NCBI GenBank assembly: GCA_934098385.1
Contig: CAKOOJ010000001.1
Location: 186,001 to 250,000, forward strand
Source: an uncultured Bacilli bacterium
GTDB taxonomy: Bacteria; Bacillota_I; Bacilli_A; RF39; UBA660
Reading direction: 5' to 3'
Length of the DNA stretch: 64,000 bases
Shown here: one piece after another, positions 50,295-58,876 of the stretch
How positions within the stretch are numbered: the stretch's first letter is position 1
How the letters are laid out: the number at the start of each line of letters is the position of its first letter
The notes under the pieces: model-generated
Told to the model about the DNA's origin: nothing
What the model saw: only the letters and a program-made list of their open reading frames with translations
Databases searched by the model: none
Program-made: the position numbers and the translations under genes

Positions 50295-50396
50295 TTATAT
50301 TTTATTTATTAATAAATATAGTTCATTGTATTTTTCTGGCATTTCTGCCACTTTTTTACAATGAGTTGTGTATATAATATTATATTTATACATCAT
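50295..50396 (-). CDS. Possible 33-aa protein coupled to the MTAN-GNAT gene
   Basis: A 33-codon frame starting with tandem ATGs whose first ATG overlaps the TGA of the MTAN-GNAT gene (ATGA). It reads MMYKYNIIYTTHCKKVAEM and then PEKYNELYLLINKI. It contains no membrane segment and one Cys. No separate ribosome site is needed if reinitiation occurs. It may be a real small gene or the stub of a longer one. The same DNA can form nested inverted repeats (TCATTGTA / TACAATGA and TGGCA / TGCCA), so an RNA role is the alternative. Confidence 0.3.
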   Translation of the reverse strand: MMYKYNIIYTTHCKKVAEMPEKYNELYLLINKI

Positions 50397-51628
50397 ATTT
50401 TTTTATTATATAAATCTTTAGTATATTCTAATGTAATATATCTTTCATTATTATTAAATCTTTTTATATAATAATCTTCTTTTATATCTTTAAATCCTAT
50501 ATTTGTAAATATTTTTAATACTTTAGTATTTTTATAAGGTATAGAACATGATAAACTATTTAAATTATAATCATCAAATGCTTTTTTTAAGAGCATTTGT
50601 AATGCTTCAGAACCATATCCATTATTTCTATATTTATATTCTATAATAACACCACATGTATGTTTTAATTTCAGCTCATCAAAATGAAAATTAACATAAC
50701 CTACAGGTTTATTATCATTCTTACTTATTACATAAGCAAAAAATCTATTCTTATCAAGAATTTGTTTTTTATACCATTTTTCTTTATCAAAAGTTTTTAC
50801 ACATCCAGTTTCATATTCATAGCCATCTAAATTTATATCATAACCAGCATTATATTCCATAGTTTTAGGATCTAATAAAATATTTTTATAATAATCAAGT
50901 TCTTCAAATTTAGGCGTATATAAATATACATTAGCTTCTTGACGAGACATTTTACTTAAATACAGAAAAATTTCACTAACTAATTTTGTTACGAATTCAC
51001 TTGATTTATATGCTGCTATATCTTCAAAATATTCTCCACCATTTGCCATATCACTTATAGTTCTAATTGATATAAATGGAATACTATTTAATGCACAAGT
51101 ATGAGCAATAGAAGCACTTTCCATATCAACACAACACGCACCAGTATTTAATAATATTTCCAATTTTAACTTTTCATCTTGCACAAAACTATCTCCACTA
51201 CACATCGGTGCAAAATAAGCATTAGTTATATTCATTTCTTTTACCACTTTTTTTGCAATATCAACCAATGTATTATTTGCTTCTATTTTACCCCTATTTG
51301 GTACATAAGATTCCATAATAGTTTTAGGCATAAAATCATGATACGTAACATAATTAGATATAATTATATCCATCACTTTCAATTTGTTGTTAATACCACC
51401 TGCAACACCAGAATTTATTATTGCATCAGTATTATATTTATCAATAATATATTGTGTCATAGCAGCACTATTGACTTTTCCAACTCCACTCATTGCAACT
51501 ACGATTTTTTTATCATTTAACTCACTAACATAAATATCTTTATTCATTTTATCTTTTTTTAAATTATAAAAAGTTATTAATTTATCTATTTCATTTTGCA
51601 TTGCTCCAATAATTCCTATTGTTGTCAT
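50393..51628 (-). CDS. Fusion of MTA/SAH nucleosidase (MTAN) and GNAT acetyltransferase
   Basis: 411 residues in one frame. Residues 1-228 are a complete MTAN (Pfs): MTTIGIIGAMQNEIDKL, INSGVAGGIN, VDMESASIAHTCALNSIPFISIRTISDMA with the substrate-binding Met-Glu and catalytic Asp. It cleaves adenine from 5'-methylthioadenosine and S-adenosylhomocysteine. Residues about 235-405 are a GNAT domain (PVGYVNFHFDELK, then EYKYRNNGYGSEALQMLLKKAF, the acetyl-CoA loop R-x-x-G-x-G-S). A natural fusion of these two is uncommon; it may link methyl-cycle salvage to acetylation of an unknown substrate. No frameshift is apparent at the junction. Confidence 0.88.
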   Translation of the reverse strand: MTTIGIIGAMQNEIDKLITFYNLKKDKMNKDIYVSELNDKKIVVAMSGVGKVNSAAMTQYIIDKYNTDAIINSGVAGGINNKLKVMDIIISNYVTYHDFMPKTIMESYVPNRGKIEANNTLVDIAKKVVKEMNITNAYFAPMCSGDSFVQDEKLKLEILLNTGACCVDMESASIAHTCALNSIPFISIRTISDMANGGEYFEDIAAYKSSEFVTKLVSEIFLYLSKMSRQEANVYLYTPKFEELDYYKNILLDPKTMEYNAGYDINLDGYEYETGCVKTFDKEKWYKKQILDKNRFFAYVISKNDNKPVGYVNFHFDELKLKHTCGVIIEYKYRNNGYGSEALQMLLKKAFDDYNLNSLSCSIPYKNTKVLKIFTNIGFKDIKEDYYIKRFNNNERYITLEYTKDLYNKKI

Positions 51629-51672
51629 ATATCCACTTCCCTATAATAATATTTTAACATAAATAGAAAAAA

Positions 51673-51686
51673 AGACCAATAGGTCT
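51673..51686 (-). terminator. Terminator of the lipoprotein gene
   Basis: Stem AGACC / GGTCT with loop AATA, preceded on the plus strand by an A-run. Confidence 0.6.
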
Positions 51687-52224
51687 AGTAAGCATAAACT
51701 CCATGTATTTTTTCTAATTGTTCATTTGATAAATCATTTACTTCCCATTTACCATCAACCTTAGTAAGTTGGAAATCAATTGTATAATCAACTGTTTTAT
51801 TTACGTCTTTTAATTTTTTTAGTTTATAATCTGTAAATAAAGATTTATCATATACATCATTTTTCTTAAATTCATCTTGATGATCATTTAAATAATCATT
51901 TGCTTCTTTTTCAGCATTATAATAGTCATATACAGTTATTTGTGCTGTTACAGTAGCATTATCTCCATCTATTTTTTCTTCTTTTATTTCATATTTCATA
52001 TCTTTAAATTGTTTTAAATAGATGTCTTTATACTCTTTTGCTTGATCATCAGTTAATTCAGAAGAATTTATATAATCATCTAACTCTACTACAATCTCTT
52101 CATCATTCGTATTATATTTAGATAATAATCTTTCTACTGAACTAGTAGGTGTATTTCCTAAACTACACGCAGTTGTTAATAATACAATCAAGCATATTGC
52201 TAAAAAAGTAAATTTTTTCTTCAT
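51685..52224 (-). CDS. Lipoprotein, unknown function
   Basis: 179 residues from the ATG at 52224 (GAGGAGGAAT upstream; an in-frame codon at 52239 lies in the ribosome site). The signal peptide KKKFTFLAICLIVLLTTAC ends in a lipobox with the acylated Cys, and the mature protein of about 160 residues shows an alpha/beta pattern of the NTF2/DUF4878-like type (SSVERLLSKY, VTAQITVYDYYNAEKEANDYL, VDGKWEVNDLSNEQLEKI). It is tethered to the outer face of the membrane. The ligand is unknown. Confidence 0.75.
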   Translation of the reverse strand: MKKKFTFLAICLIVLLTTACSLGNTPTSSVERLLSKYNTNDEEIVVELDDYINSSELTDDQAKEYKDIYLKQFKDMKYEIKEEKIDGDNATVTAQITVYDYYNAEKEANDYLNDHQDEFKKNDVYDKSLFTDYKLKKLKDVNKTVDYTIDFQLTKVDGKWEVNDLSNEQLEKIHGVYAY

Positions 52225-52309
52225 GGTATTCCTCCTCAATATTATTATGTTTAGATTATATTATTTTATACAAAAAAAGCATATTATCTATGCTATTATC
52301 TATGCTTAA

Positions 52310-54442
52310 TTATTTTATATATTCCAATTCAACACTACTAGGACTAATTTTCGTAGTAATATTCACATAATTATAACCATCATTATAATTTAAATTTAAT
52401 AAATCAATTTTTTCTATTTCTTCATTTTTTAATACATAATAATATTTAACAGGATTTCCATTAATCGATTTTGTTTTAGACCAATCATTCATTAATGTAG
52501 CACTTTGACTAGATGTAATAATATTATCTACTGCTTGATTTATATATCCTCCTGTATCAATGTGAAAATAACCATGATTTCCTCTATAAGCTTTAGCATA
52601 ATTATCCAAAAAATAATTAGACAATTGCGAAGTGTTCAAAACATTAGTTGTTCCAATATACAATCTATAACCAAAATTTTTGACTCTATTCCAATGAGAC
52701 CAAACATAATCCTTATTTTCCAAAATAAATTGTCCTACTTTTCTTATTACTTCTCCATTTTTATAATCAATATAATCCGCATAATCACCAATTTTTCTTA
52801 AAGGTTCATTTAAATAAACATTTGTTTTTACAATAGAATATGGAATATATTCTGGCACTTTATTTACATAATCACCTTTTATTAACATCGGAGTAATTTT
52901 TACATTTTCAAACACTGTACCTGCCTTTACATATAATCTTATAATATTTTTATCAACAGGCAAACTAACTTTTACTCCACTACCATAATCACTATATCCA
53001 TTTTGCGTTTGTAAATAATAAGTAGAACTAGAACCCCCTTTACATCCACATAAAGTAAATGTTGAATTTTCTGTAGAACTAAAGCCATTATTTGTACTTA
53101 TTACATATGGAACAGAATTTACAGCAGTTCCATTTATAGTTATTATACCTTCATTATCAACATTAAAAGTTAATCCATTATGTTTATATCCATCATATAT
53201 ACCAAAATTTTTAGGATTTAAAAAATTTTGACTTTGTATAGAAATTGGTATTTTATATTTCCCAGCATGATCTCCATCTGTTTCCAAATCTCCTACACTT
53301 TCTACTTCACTAGGTATTTCCGGTGACGGAGTTACACCATATGTTTCATATTCTGTTGCTTTAGATCCTTCTTCAATTTGAATATTATTTACATTTATAG
53401 TTGTATAATCCGTCGTTTCAGATATTTGTACGTTAAAGAATAATGATATTTTTTTTGTTTCATCAATATTATCATAATTATTTTCCACATCAAAAGTTAT
53501 TGACTGTTTACCAGAATTTTTTATTGTCGCATTTTTTATATCCACCCACGTTCCATTTGAATTCCAGTATCCAACTCGCATTAACGTATCTGCCGTATAA
53601 TCACTAGAAGTAAAATCTAATGATAAAGTATAAGTAGTCGTTTCAGTCGGCAAAACTATTATAGGAACATAAAAATAATTATTATAACCAGACGTTTTTT
53701 GTTGAGACTTTGCATTAAATCCATTATCATTTTTTGTTACAGTTACTCGTTGTGATTTTGCCACAGAACTAGTAAAATCAAATAAATTTTTACCACTTCT
53801 AACTTCTTGTACACTATTCCCATATATTCTATAATTACTAATTAATTTTGGATTATTTAATTCTATATCTTCAATTCCCTTATTATTTGTTAAGGTATTA
53901 CTAGTACTCTTTAAATCATTTATTATTATATTTCCACTTAATTCTTTATTCATATCAATACTTTGATCTGTATTTGTTTCTATAAACTCTACTTTTAATT
54001 CATAATTATGTACTTCTCCTACTTCAATATCATTCATAGTTAATATTGCATTATTAGTTGGATACGATATCTCCGTTCCTAAACATTTATTACCTTTATC
54101 ACTTGTACAAGTTAACGATAGTTTAACATCATTTCTATTTTGAAAGGTATTTACCACATCATCTAAATATATCGTATAATTTATTACTTTTTTATCTCCT
54201 GTATTTTCTACACTAAAAGTTTTAGTAGATATTAGCTCACCCGGAATTATATTTTTTGCTTCAATTAGTCCATTTCCATCATCGTATGTCAGTTCTAATT
54301 TTGCTAATGAAACTGTAACCGACTTATCATTCATATTTCCTTTTATTTTTGTAGAATAATAACCATAAGTTAATCCTATTAGTACTAAACATACTAATAT
54401 TATTCCTGTTATACTTACTATTATTCTATGTTTTCTATTCAT
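52310..54442 (-). CDS. Large SipW-signal surface protein with phage-tail-like modules
   Basis: 710 residues from the ATG at 54442 (AAGGAGGAGAAGT upstream). The N-terminus (RIIVSITGIILVCLVLIGLTYGYYSTKIKG) resembles the two SipW-signal proteins, followed by a TasA/camelysin-type beta domain (about 35-190). The middle contains modules I associate with phage tail or minor structural proteins: VRSGKNLFDFTSS, IQIEEGSKATEYETYGVTPSPEIPSEVESVG, and NFLNPKNFGIYDG with carbohydrate-binding-like beta-sandwich segments. The C-terminal 150 residues resemble tail-fibre tips. The chimera could be a surface adhesin or receptor-binding fibre displayed by the SipW route. Its mRNA has a structured leader at 54445-54597. 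Confidence 0.65.
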   Translation of the reverse strand: MNRKHRIIVSITGIILVCLVLIGLTYGYYSTKIKGNMNDKSVTVSLAKLELTYDDGNGLIEAKNIIPGELISTKTFSVENTGDKKVINYTIYLDDVVNTFQNRNDVKLSLTCTSDKGNKCLGTEISYPTNNAILTMNDIEVGEVHNYELKVEFIETNTDQSIDMNKELSGNIIINDLKSTSNTLTNNKGIEDIELNNPKLISNYRIYGNSVQEVRSGKNLFDFTSSVAKSQRVTVTKNDNGFNAKSQQKTSGYNNYFYVPIIVLPTETTTYTLSLDFTSSDYTADTLMRVGYWNSNGTWVDIKNATIKNSGKQSITFDVENNYDNIDETKKISLFFNVQISETTDYTTINVNNIQIEEGSKATEYETYGVTPSPEIPSEVESVGDLETDGDHAGKYKIPISIQSQNFLNPKNFGIYDGYKHNGLTFNVDNEGIITINGTAVNSVPYVISTNNGFSSTENSTFTLCGCKGGSSSTYYLQTQNGYSDYGSGVKVSLPVDKNIIRLYVKAGTVFENVKITPMLIKGDYVNKVPEYIPYSIVKTNVYLNEPLRKIGDYADYIDYKNGEVIRKVGQFILENKDYVWSHWNRVKNFGYRLYIGTTNVLNTSQLSNYFLDNYAKAYRGNHGYFHIDTGGYINQAVDNIITSSQSATLMNDWSKTKSINGNPVKYYYVLKNEEIEKIDLLNLNYNDGYNYVNITTKISPSSVELEYIK

Positions 54443-54444
54443 AC

Positions 54445-54597
54445 TTCTCCTCCTTCTTATCACACACAAAAAAGACTTTATTTTTTGCTCCTATTTATAC
54501 CCCCCCGAACAAATTTTCGAGGTCGGAGGAGAAATATAAAGTCTTACGGAATCTTTTTTATAAATAGAAAATTAAATAATCAACTTATTTCTATCCT
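54445..54597 (-). promoter_or_regulatory. Structured 5' leader with anti-Shine-Dalgarno and terminator-like hairpin
   Basis: The leader of the 710-aa gene can form a long hairpin: outer stem AAGACTTTAT / ATAAAGTCTT (54472-54481 with 54536-54545), middle stem CTCCT / AGGAG, inner stem CCGA / TCGG, with a run of seven C/G in a loop. On the minus strand the outer stem is followed by six U, so it may terminate transcription. GGAGGAGAA's complement occurs in the leader (54525-54533), and it can pair over nine bases with the ribosome site at 54445-54453. This suggests cis regulation; I match no known riboswitch class. Confidence 0.6.
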
Positions 54598-54603
54598 AAT
54601 AAA

Positions 54604-54632
54604 ACTATATCATTTTTTATATTTAATATCAA
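54604..54632 (-). promoter_or_regulatory. Promoter of the 710-aa SipW-signal gene
   Basis: TTGATA (54627-54632), 17-bp spacer, TATAGT (54604-54609) on the minus strand, directly after murC. It gives a leader of about 155 nt. Confidence 0.6.
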
Positions 54633-56003
54633 CTATTTTGTTAACAAATCACTTAATTTTGTTATATATCCTGCACCTAACGTAAGTATTAAATCATTAT
54701 CGCCTACATTTTTACTTAAATAATCTTTTATATCATTATAGTCACTTATGTGTATTGCTTTTTTACCAAGTTTTTCTAATTCATTAATTATCATTTCTGG
54801 ACTAACATTATACACATTCTTTTCTCTTGCCGCATATATATCTGTAATAATAATATGATCAAAATTTACTAAAGAAGCAGCAAAATCTTTATAATGATTT
54901 TTTACTCTTGAAAAAGTATGAGGCTCAAAAATAACCCACGATTTATTATAATTTTTATTTATAACCGCATCACTGACTGCTTTCACTTCTGTAGGATGAT
55001 GTCCATAATCATCGTACACTTTTGCATTCTTAAAAATTCCCTTATATTCAAATCTTCTAGCAGCACCAGTATAATTTTTTAAACCATCTTTAATATTTTC
55101 TATAGATAATCCATAATATAAACATAAAGATATACATGCTAATGAATTTAATACATTATGACTTCCTATCACACTAAGTTCTATTTTATCTATTAATTTA
55201 TCTTCATGATATAAATCATAAGTTGGGAAACCATCTTTGTTATAAATAATATTTTTTGCATAACAATTATTATGATTACTCAAACCATATGTTATTATTT
55301 TAGCATTTGTATATAAAGCTAAATCCAAACAATTTTTATCATCACCATTTATCACTAATAAACCATCACTAGGTAACATACTTACATATTTTTCAAAAGA
55401 TTTTTTTATATTATCAAAAGTCTTAAAATAATCTAAATGATCATTATCAATATTAAGTACAACGGCACTCTTTTGTTTAAAATTTAAAAAACTATCACAA
55501 TATTCACAAGCTTCAATTATAAAATAATCACTTTTCCCTACTCTATAATTTCCATTAATACTTTTTAAAACAGAACCTACTTGAATTGTAGGATCCAAGT
55601 TAGAACTCAAAAAACATTCACTTACCATACTAGTTGTTGTTGTTTTACCATGAGTACCACTTATACCTATTGTATCCTTAAATAACTTTGTTAATTCACC
55701 TAAAAATAAACCTCTTTCCATAGTTTCTATTTTAAGTTCGTGTGCATGAATTAATTCCGGATTATCCTCTTTTATAGCAGCAGTATAAACTACTAAATCT
55801 ATATCATTTGTAATATTATCATAATCATGTCCTATAAATACATTAATTCCAGCATTTTGTAATTCATCAGTCATTTTATTTTCTTCATTGTTACTACCAC
55901 TAACTAAAAAATTCCACGACTTAAGTATATGTGCAATACCACTCATACTTATTCCACCAATACCTATCATATAAACTTTTTTTATTTTCTTTAAATCAAA
56001 CAT
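54633..56003 (-). CDS. murC: UDP-N-acetylmuramate-L-alanine ligase MurC
   Basis: 456 residues. Nucleotide-sugar-binding N-terminus KVYMIGIGGISMSGIAHIL, ATP-binding GTHGKTTT, the central VLNIDNDHLDYF and C-terminal YDDYGHHPTEVKAV and EPHTFSR motifs are all typical of MurC. It adds L-Ala to UDP-MurNAc in peptidoglycan precursor synthesis in the cytoplasm. Here it stands alone, outside the mraZ-rsmH-ftsL-PBP cluster. Confidence 0.97.
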   Translation of the reverse strand: MFDLKKIKKVYMIGIGGISMSGIAHILKSWNFLVSGSNNEENKMTDELQNAGINVFIGHDYDNITNDIDLVVYTAAIKEDNPELIHAHELKIETMERGLFLGELTKLFKDTIGISGTHGKTTTTSMVSECFLSSNLDPTIQVGSVLKSINGNYRVGKSDYFIIEACEYCDSFLNFKQKSAVVLNIDNDHLDYFKTFDNIKKSFEKYVSMLPSDGLLVINGDDKNCLDLALYTNAKIITYGLSNHNNCYAKNIIYNKDGFPTYDLYHEDKLIDKIELSVIGSHNVLNSLACISLCLYYGLSIENIKDGLKNYTGAARRFEYKGIFKNAKVYDDYGHHPTEVKAVSDAVINKNYNKSWVIFEPHTFSRVKNHYKDFAASLVNFDHIIITDIYAAREKNVYNVSPEMIINELEKLGKKAIHISDYNDIKDYLSKNVGDNDLILTLGAGYITKLSDLLTK

Positions 56004-56163
56004 ATTATTACCTCTTTTTCTATTAAATTATATCATATTTTTGTATATTTATTGATAAAATAAATTAATTTAAATAAATTTGACAAAATAGTGTATTTTA
56101 TATTTACAAATTATTAAAAATGTGTGATATTTTTATTAGAGAGGGTTTAAAAAGGTTAAAATA

Positions 56164-58296
56164 ATGGAAGAAGAAGTTTTACAAATAATAAAAAAAAATA
56201 ACATAGGATATAAAGAATTATTAAAAAAAACAAATATAGATGAAAAAGAATTAGATAATTTAATTAATAAGTTAATTAATAAAAGATTAATATTTTTAAA
56301 TGATAAAGAAAAATATAATTTATTAACAAGCGAATATGTAGTAGCTAGATTAAAAAAATGTTCTAAAGGTTTTTGTTACGTAATGTCTAATGAAGAAAAA
56401 ATAATTATTGAATTAGACGATTTACATACTGCATTAAATGAAGATTTAGTTGTCGTACAAAGAAAGTTAAATAATAAAGGAACCATTGTAGGTATATTAG
56501 AAAGAAAAAATAACAAACTAGTATGTGAAGTAAAAGAATTTCATAATAGATTAATTTTAGTTCCATTTAATGGTAATAAAGAAATAACAATTAATGCTGA
56601 TAAAAATATATTCAATGACTTAATTGTCGGTGATAGAATTTGTATAAAATTAGATAATAAAGCAGATGAATTAAATAATATAAATATTAATAAATTTGTT
56701 AAAATTGGAAATAGTTATGATGATATGTGTGATGAGATCTCTATAGCAATTAGTAAAGGATTTAGTATAAATTTTAGTAAAGAAGCTGAAGAAGAAGCAC
56801 AAAAAATATCAAAAACTGTTAATGAAAAAGACAAAATAAATAGACGTGATCTAACAAATGAACACATTTTTACAATTGACGGAGTAACAACTAAAGATAT
56901 GGATGATGCCATAAGTATTAAAAAATTAAATAATGGCAACTATTTACTAGGTGTTCACATAGCTGATGTTCCCTATTATATATCAGAAACAAATTATTTA
57001 TATAATGAAGTATTAGAACGCGGTACTAGTGTCTATATAGGACCGGTTGTAATTCCTATGTTACCTTCAATTCTTTCTAATGGAATTTGTTCCTTAAACC
57101 CAAATGTACCTAGACTAACAAAAAGTGTTAATATCGAATATAATCCTAAAAAAAGAAAAATAGTAAATTATGAAATATACAATAGTGTTATTAATTCTAA
57201 AAAAAGAATGACTTATGAAGATTTAAATTCATACTTCAAAAGTGGAGAACTAGATAAAGAATATTTATTTTTAAAAGATGATATTGATTTATTAAGAGAA
57301 TTTTCTAATGTAGTTACTAAAAATAGAAAAAGACATGGCGCACTAGAATTTGATAGTAATGATTATAAAATAAAGACAGATTTATATGATGAAGAAAACA
57401 TTTTTGGCTTTGAAAAAAGAAATATTGGGGAAGCAGAAAAAATAATTGAAAATTGTATGATACTTGCTAATGAAGCAATCGCTACTGAATTCACTTATAG
57501 AGATTTACCATTTATTTATAGAGTTCATAATTCTCCAGATAATCTAAGATTAGATTCAACAATAGGAGTTATCGAAAAATTAAGTTACAAATTGGTTAAA
57601 ATTCAAAATGCATATGGACAAAAAGCAATTCAAAACATTTTAGATGATTATAAAGGAACACCAGAATATGCTATTATTTCAAATTTAATTTTAAGAAGTA
57701 TGTCAAAAGCAAAATACTCCACTTCAAATTGTGGACACTATGGATTAGCATTAGACAACTATTGTCATTTCACTTCTCCAATTAGAAGACTTCCTGATTT
57801 TATAGTTCATACATTAATAAACGTATTTATTAATAATGATTACTCAAAGAATAATCATGTAGAATATGTTATAAATCATCTTAATGAAATTTCTGAACAT
57901 GCTAGTTATAAAGAAAGACAAGCAGACGATGCTGAAAAAGACAATTTAAAATTAAAAATGGCAAAATATATGGAAAAACACATGGATGAAGAATTTGAAG
58001 GCATATTATTAGACGTAGATAAAGATAACGTATATGTTAAACTAAATAATAATGTAAAAGGCGTTATAGATTACACTACTGATTTTGCAAGAGCCTTTTC
58101 TGTTGACTCTCATAATAAAGTTTTATATTGTAACCATTCAAAACATAAAATCAATCTAGGAACAAAACTATTATTAAAAGTATCTAGAGTTGACGTTCCT
58201 CAAAAAGAAGTTTACTTTGATGTTAAAGAAATAATAAAAAATCAATCTATTAATAATGTTAAGAAAAAAGAATTAGTCAAAAAAGAAGAAAACTAA
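56164..58296 (+). CDS. rnr: Ribonuclease R
   Basis: 710 residues. An N-terminal winged-helix region (1-60), two cold-shock-like domains, then the RNB exonuclease domain with the metal-binding Asp cluster in FTIDGVTTKDMDDAISI, the motif GHYGLALDNYCHFTSPIRRLPDFIVH, and a C-terminal S1 domain (EFEGILLDVDKDNVYVKLNNNVKGVI) with a short basic tail. It degrades structured RNA 3' to 5' and takes part in tmRNA-linked quality control. A TTGACA-like element lies near 56,080. It is the last core gene before the mobile remnant. Confidence 0.95.
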   Translation: MEEEVLQIIKKNNIGYKELLKKTNIDEKELDNLINKLINKRLIFLNDKEKYNLLTSEYVVARLKKCSKGFCYVMSNEEKIIIELDDLHTALNEDLVVVQRKLNNKGTIVGILERKNNKLVCEVKEFHNRLILVPFNGNKEITINADKNIFNDLIVGDRICIKLDNKADELNNININKFVKIGNSYDDMCDEISIAISKGFSINFSKEAEEEAQKISKTVNEKDKINRRDLTNEHIFTIDGVTTKDMDDAISIKKLNNGNYLLGVHIADVPYYISETNYLYNEVLERGTSVYIGPVVIPMLPSILSNGICSLNPNVPRLTKSVNIEYNPKKRKIVNYEIYNSVINSKKRMTYEDLNSYFKSGELDKEYLFLKDDIDLLREFSNVVTKNRKRHGALEFDSNDYKIKTDLYDEENIFGFEKRNIGEAEKIIENCMILANEAIATEFTYRDLPFIYRVHNSPDNLRLDSTIGVIEKLSYKLVKIQNAYGQKAIQNILDDYKGTPEYAIISNLILRSMSKAKYSTSNCGHYGLALDNYCHFTSPIRRLPDFIVHTLINVFINNDYSKNNHVEYVINHLNEISEHASYKERQADDAEKDNLKLKMAKYMEKHMDEEFEGILLDVDKDNVYVKLNNNVKGVIDYTTDFARAFSVDSHNKVLYCNHSKHKINLGTKLLLKVSRVDVPQKEVYFDVKEIIKNQSINNVKKKELVKKEEN

Positions 58297-58340
58297 AATA
58301 GTTTAATAAATTACAAACTATAAAGTTTTCTTTTTTTCAA

Positions 58341-58603
58341 TCAGTCATTAAGTTTAACACAACTTTTCATTAAAACAAAAGCATCCATTATTTGAAGGGT
58401 CATTTGTAAAGTTTTTTTTCTTTTAAAATTATAGCAAGCATATAAACTTCTTGTTCAGTAAATACTCTTGAATTACTTCTAGATTTAGAACTAACACTTG
58501 CGGTCAAATATTTTGACAGCAAATCTTTACATTCATAATCAGTTAATTTAAAACTATATCTTTCAGGAAATTTATCTATATTATTTTTTACTGCTTGATT
58601 AAC
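58341..58603 (-). pseudogene. ORF6N-domain gene, C-terminal remnant (frameshifted)
   Basis: Minus-strand reading VNQAVKNNIDKFPERYSF...LTDYECKDLLSKYLTA and SRVFTEQEVYMLAIILKEKK matches the ORF6N (phage antirepressor-type) domain. After an A-rich tract the match continues in another frame (TLQIMDAFVLMKSC) to a stop at 58341. There is no start codon of its own. Its N-terminal part lies 1.4 kb away at 60050-60148, with the Mob stub, the AbiF gene and its RNAs between. Confidence 0.7.
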
Positions 58604-58607
58604 TTAT

Positions 58608-58751
58608 TTAGTTATATTGACTTATATTTAAATTTATTTCAGGATTAGATTTATAAACCTGTTTTTTTCTTTTATTATATGATACAATTTGTGCTAAATC
58701 TTGTAATGTATAAATTGGCTCACTTCTAAATATTGCATAATTTAAATTCAT
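58608..58751 (-). pseudogene. MobV/Pre plasmid relaxase, N-terminal stub
   Basis: 47 codons from an ATG at 58751 with GAGGATGAT upstream. The reading MNLNYAIFRSEPIYTLQDLA followed by QIVSYNKRKKQVYKSNPEI matches the first residues of MobV-type (Pre/Mob) relaxases from memory (usually QIGSHNKREKKAYNSNP). It stops after 47 residues of the expected 400 or more, right at the junction with the ORF6N remnant. It shows that plasmid-type mobile DNA was inserted here. Confidence 0.65.
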
Positions 58752-58786
58752 ATATCATCCTCGCTTTCTATTTTTACATTCAAAAA

Positions 58787-58812
58787 AATCCCTATGATAT
58801 TTCATAGAGATT
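58787..58812 (-). terminator. Terminator downstream of the second hairpin RNA copy
   Basis: Stem AATCCCTATG / CATAGAGATT (one mismatch) with loop ATATTT; seven A on the plus strand (58782-58788) form the U-run. It ends the abiF transcript after RNA copy 2. Confidence 0.75.
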
Positions 58813-58815
58813 TGA

Positions 58816-58851
58816 CGACTTATGGCTTCAAAAGTTTCATAAGTACCAATC
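58816..58851 (-). ncRNA. AbiF-associated 36-nt hairpin RNA, copy 2 (downstream)
   Basis: 36 nt with 31 positions identical to 59771-59806 and in the same orientation. In transcript sense it starts GATTGGT and forms a 7-bp stem ACTTATG / CATAAGT with an inner CTTTTGAAG mini-hairpin. The four stem differences from copy 1 form two complete compensatory pairs (U-A for C-G and A-U for G-C types). It lies in the 3' region of the abiF transcript, 25 bp after the stop, and is followed by a terminator. A TATACT-like -10 lies six bases before it but the -35 is poor, so it may be processed from the abiF mRNA. Confidence 0.7.
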
Positions 58852-58876
58852 AATATTAGTATATAACTTTTATAAG

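Noticed and set aside
50322..50364. Nested inverted repeats as a stand-alone RNA gene
   Set aside because: They fall inside the 33-codon frame, have no promoter of their own, and the real terminator lies further on at 50269-50290.
54506..54519. LexA box CGAACAAATTTTCG in the leader of the SipW-signal chimera gene
   Set aside because: The match is good but it lies about 85 bp downstream of the -10 element and is part of the leader hairpin, so base pairing explains it at least as well as LexA binding.
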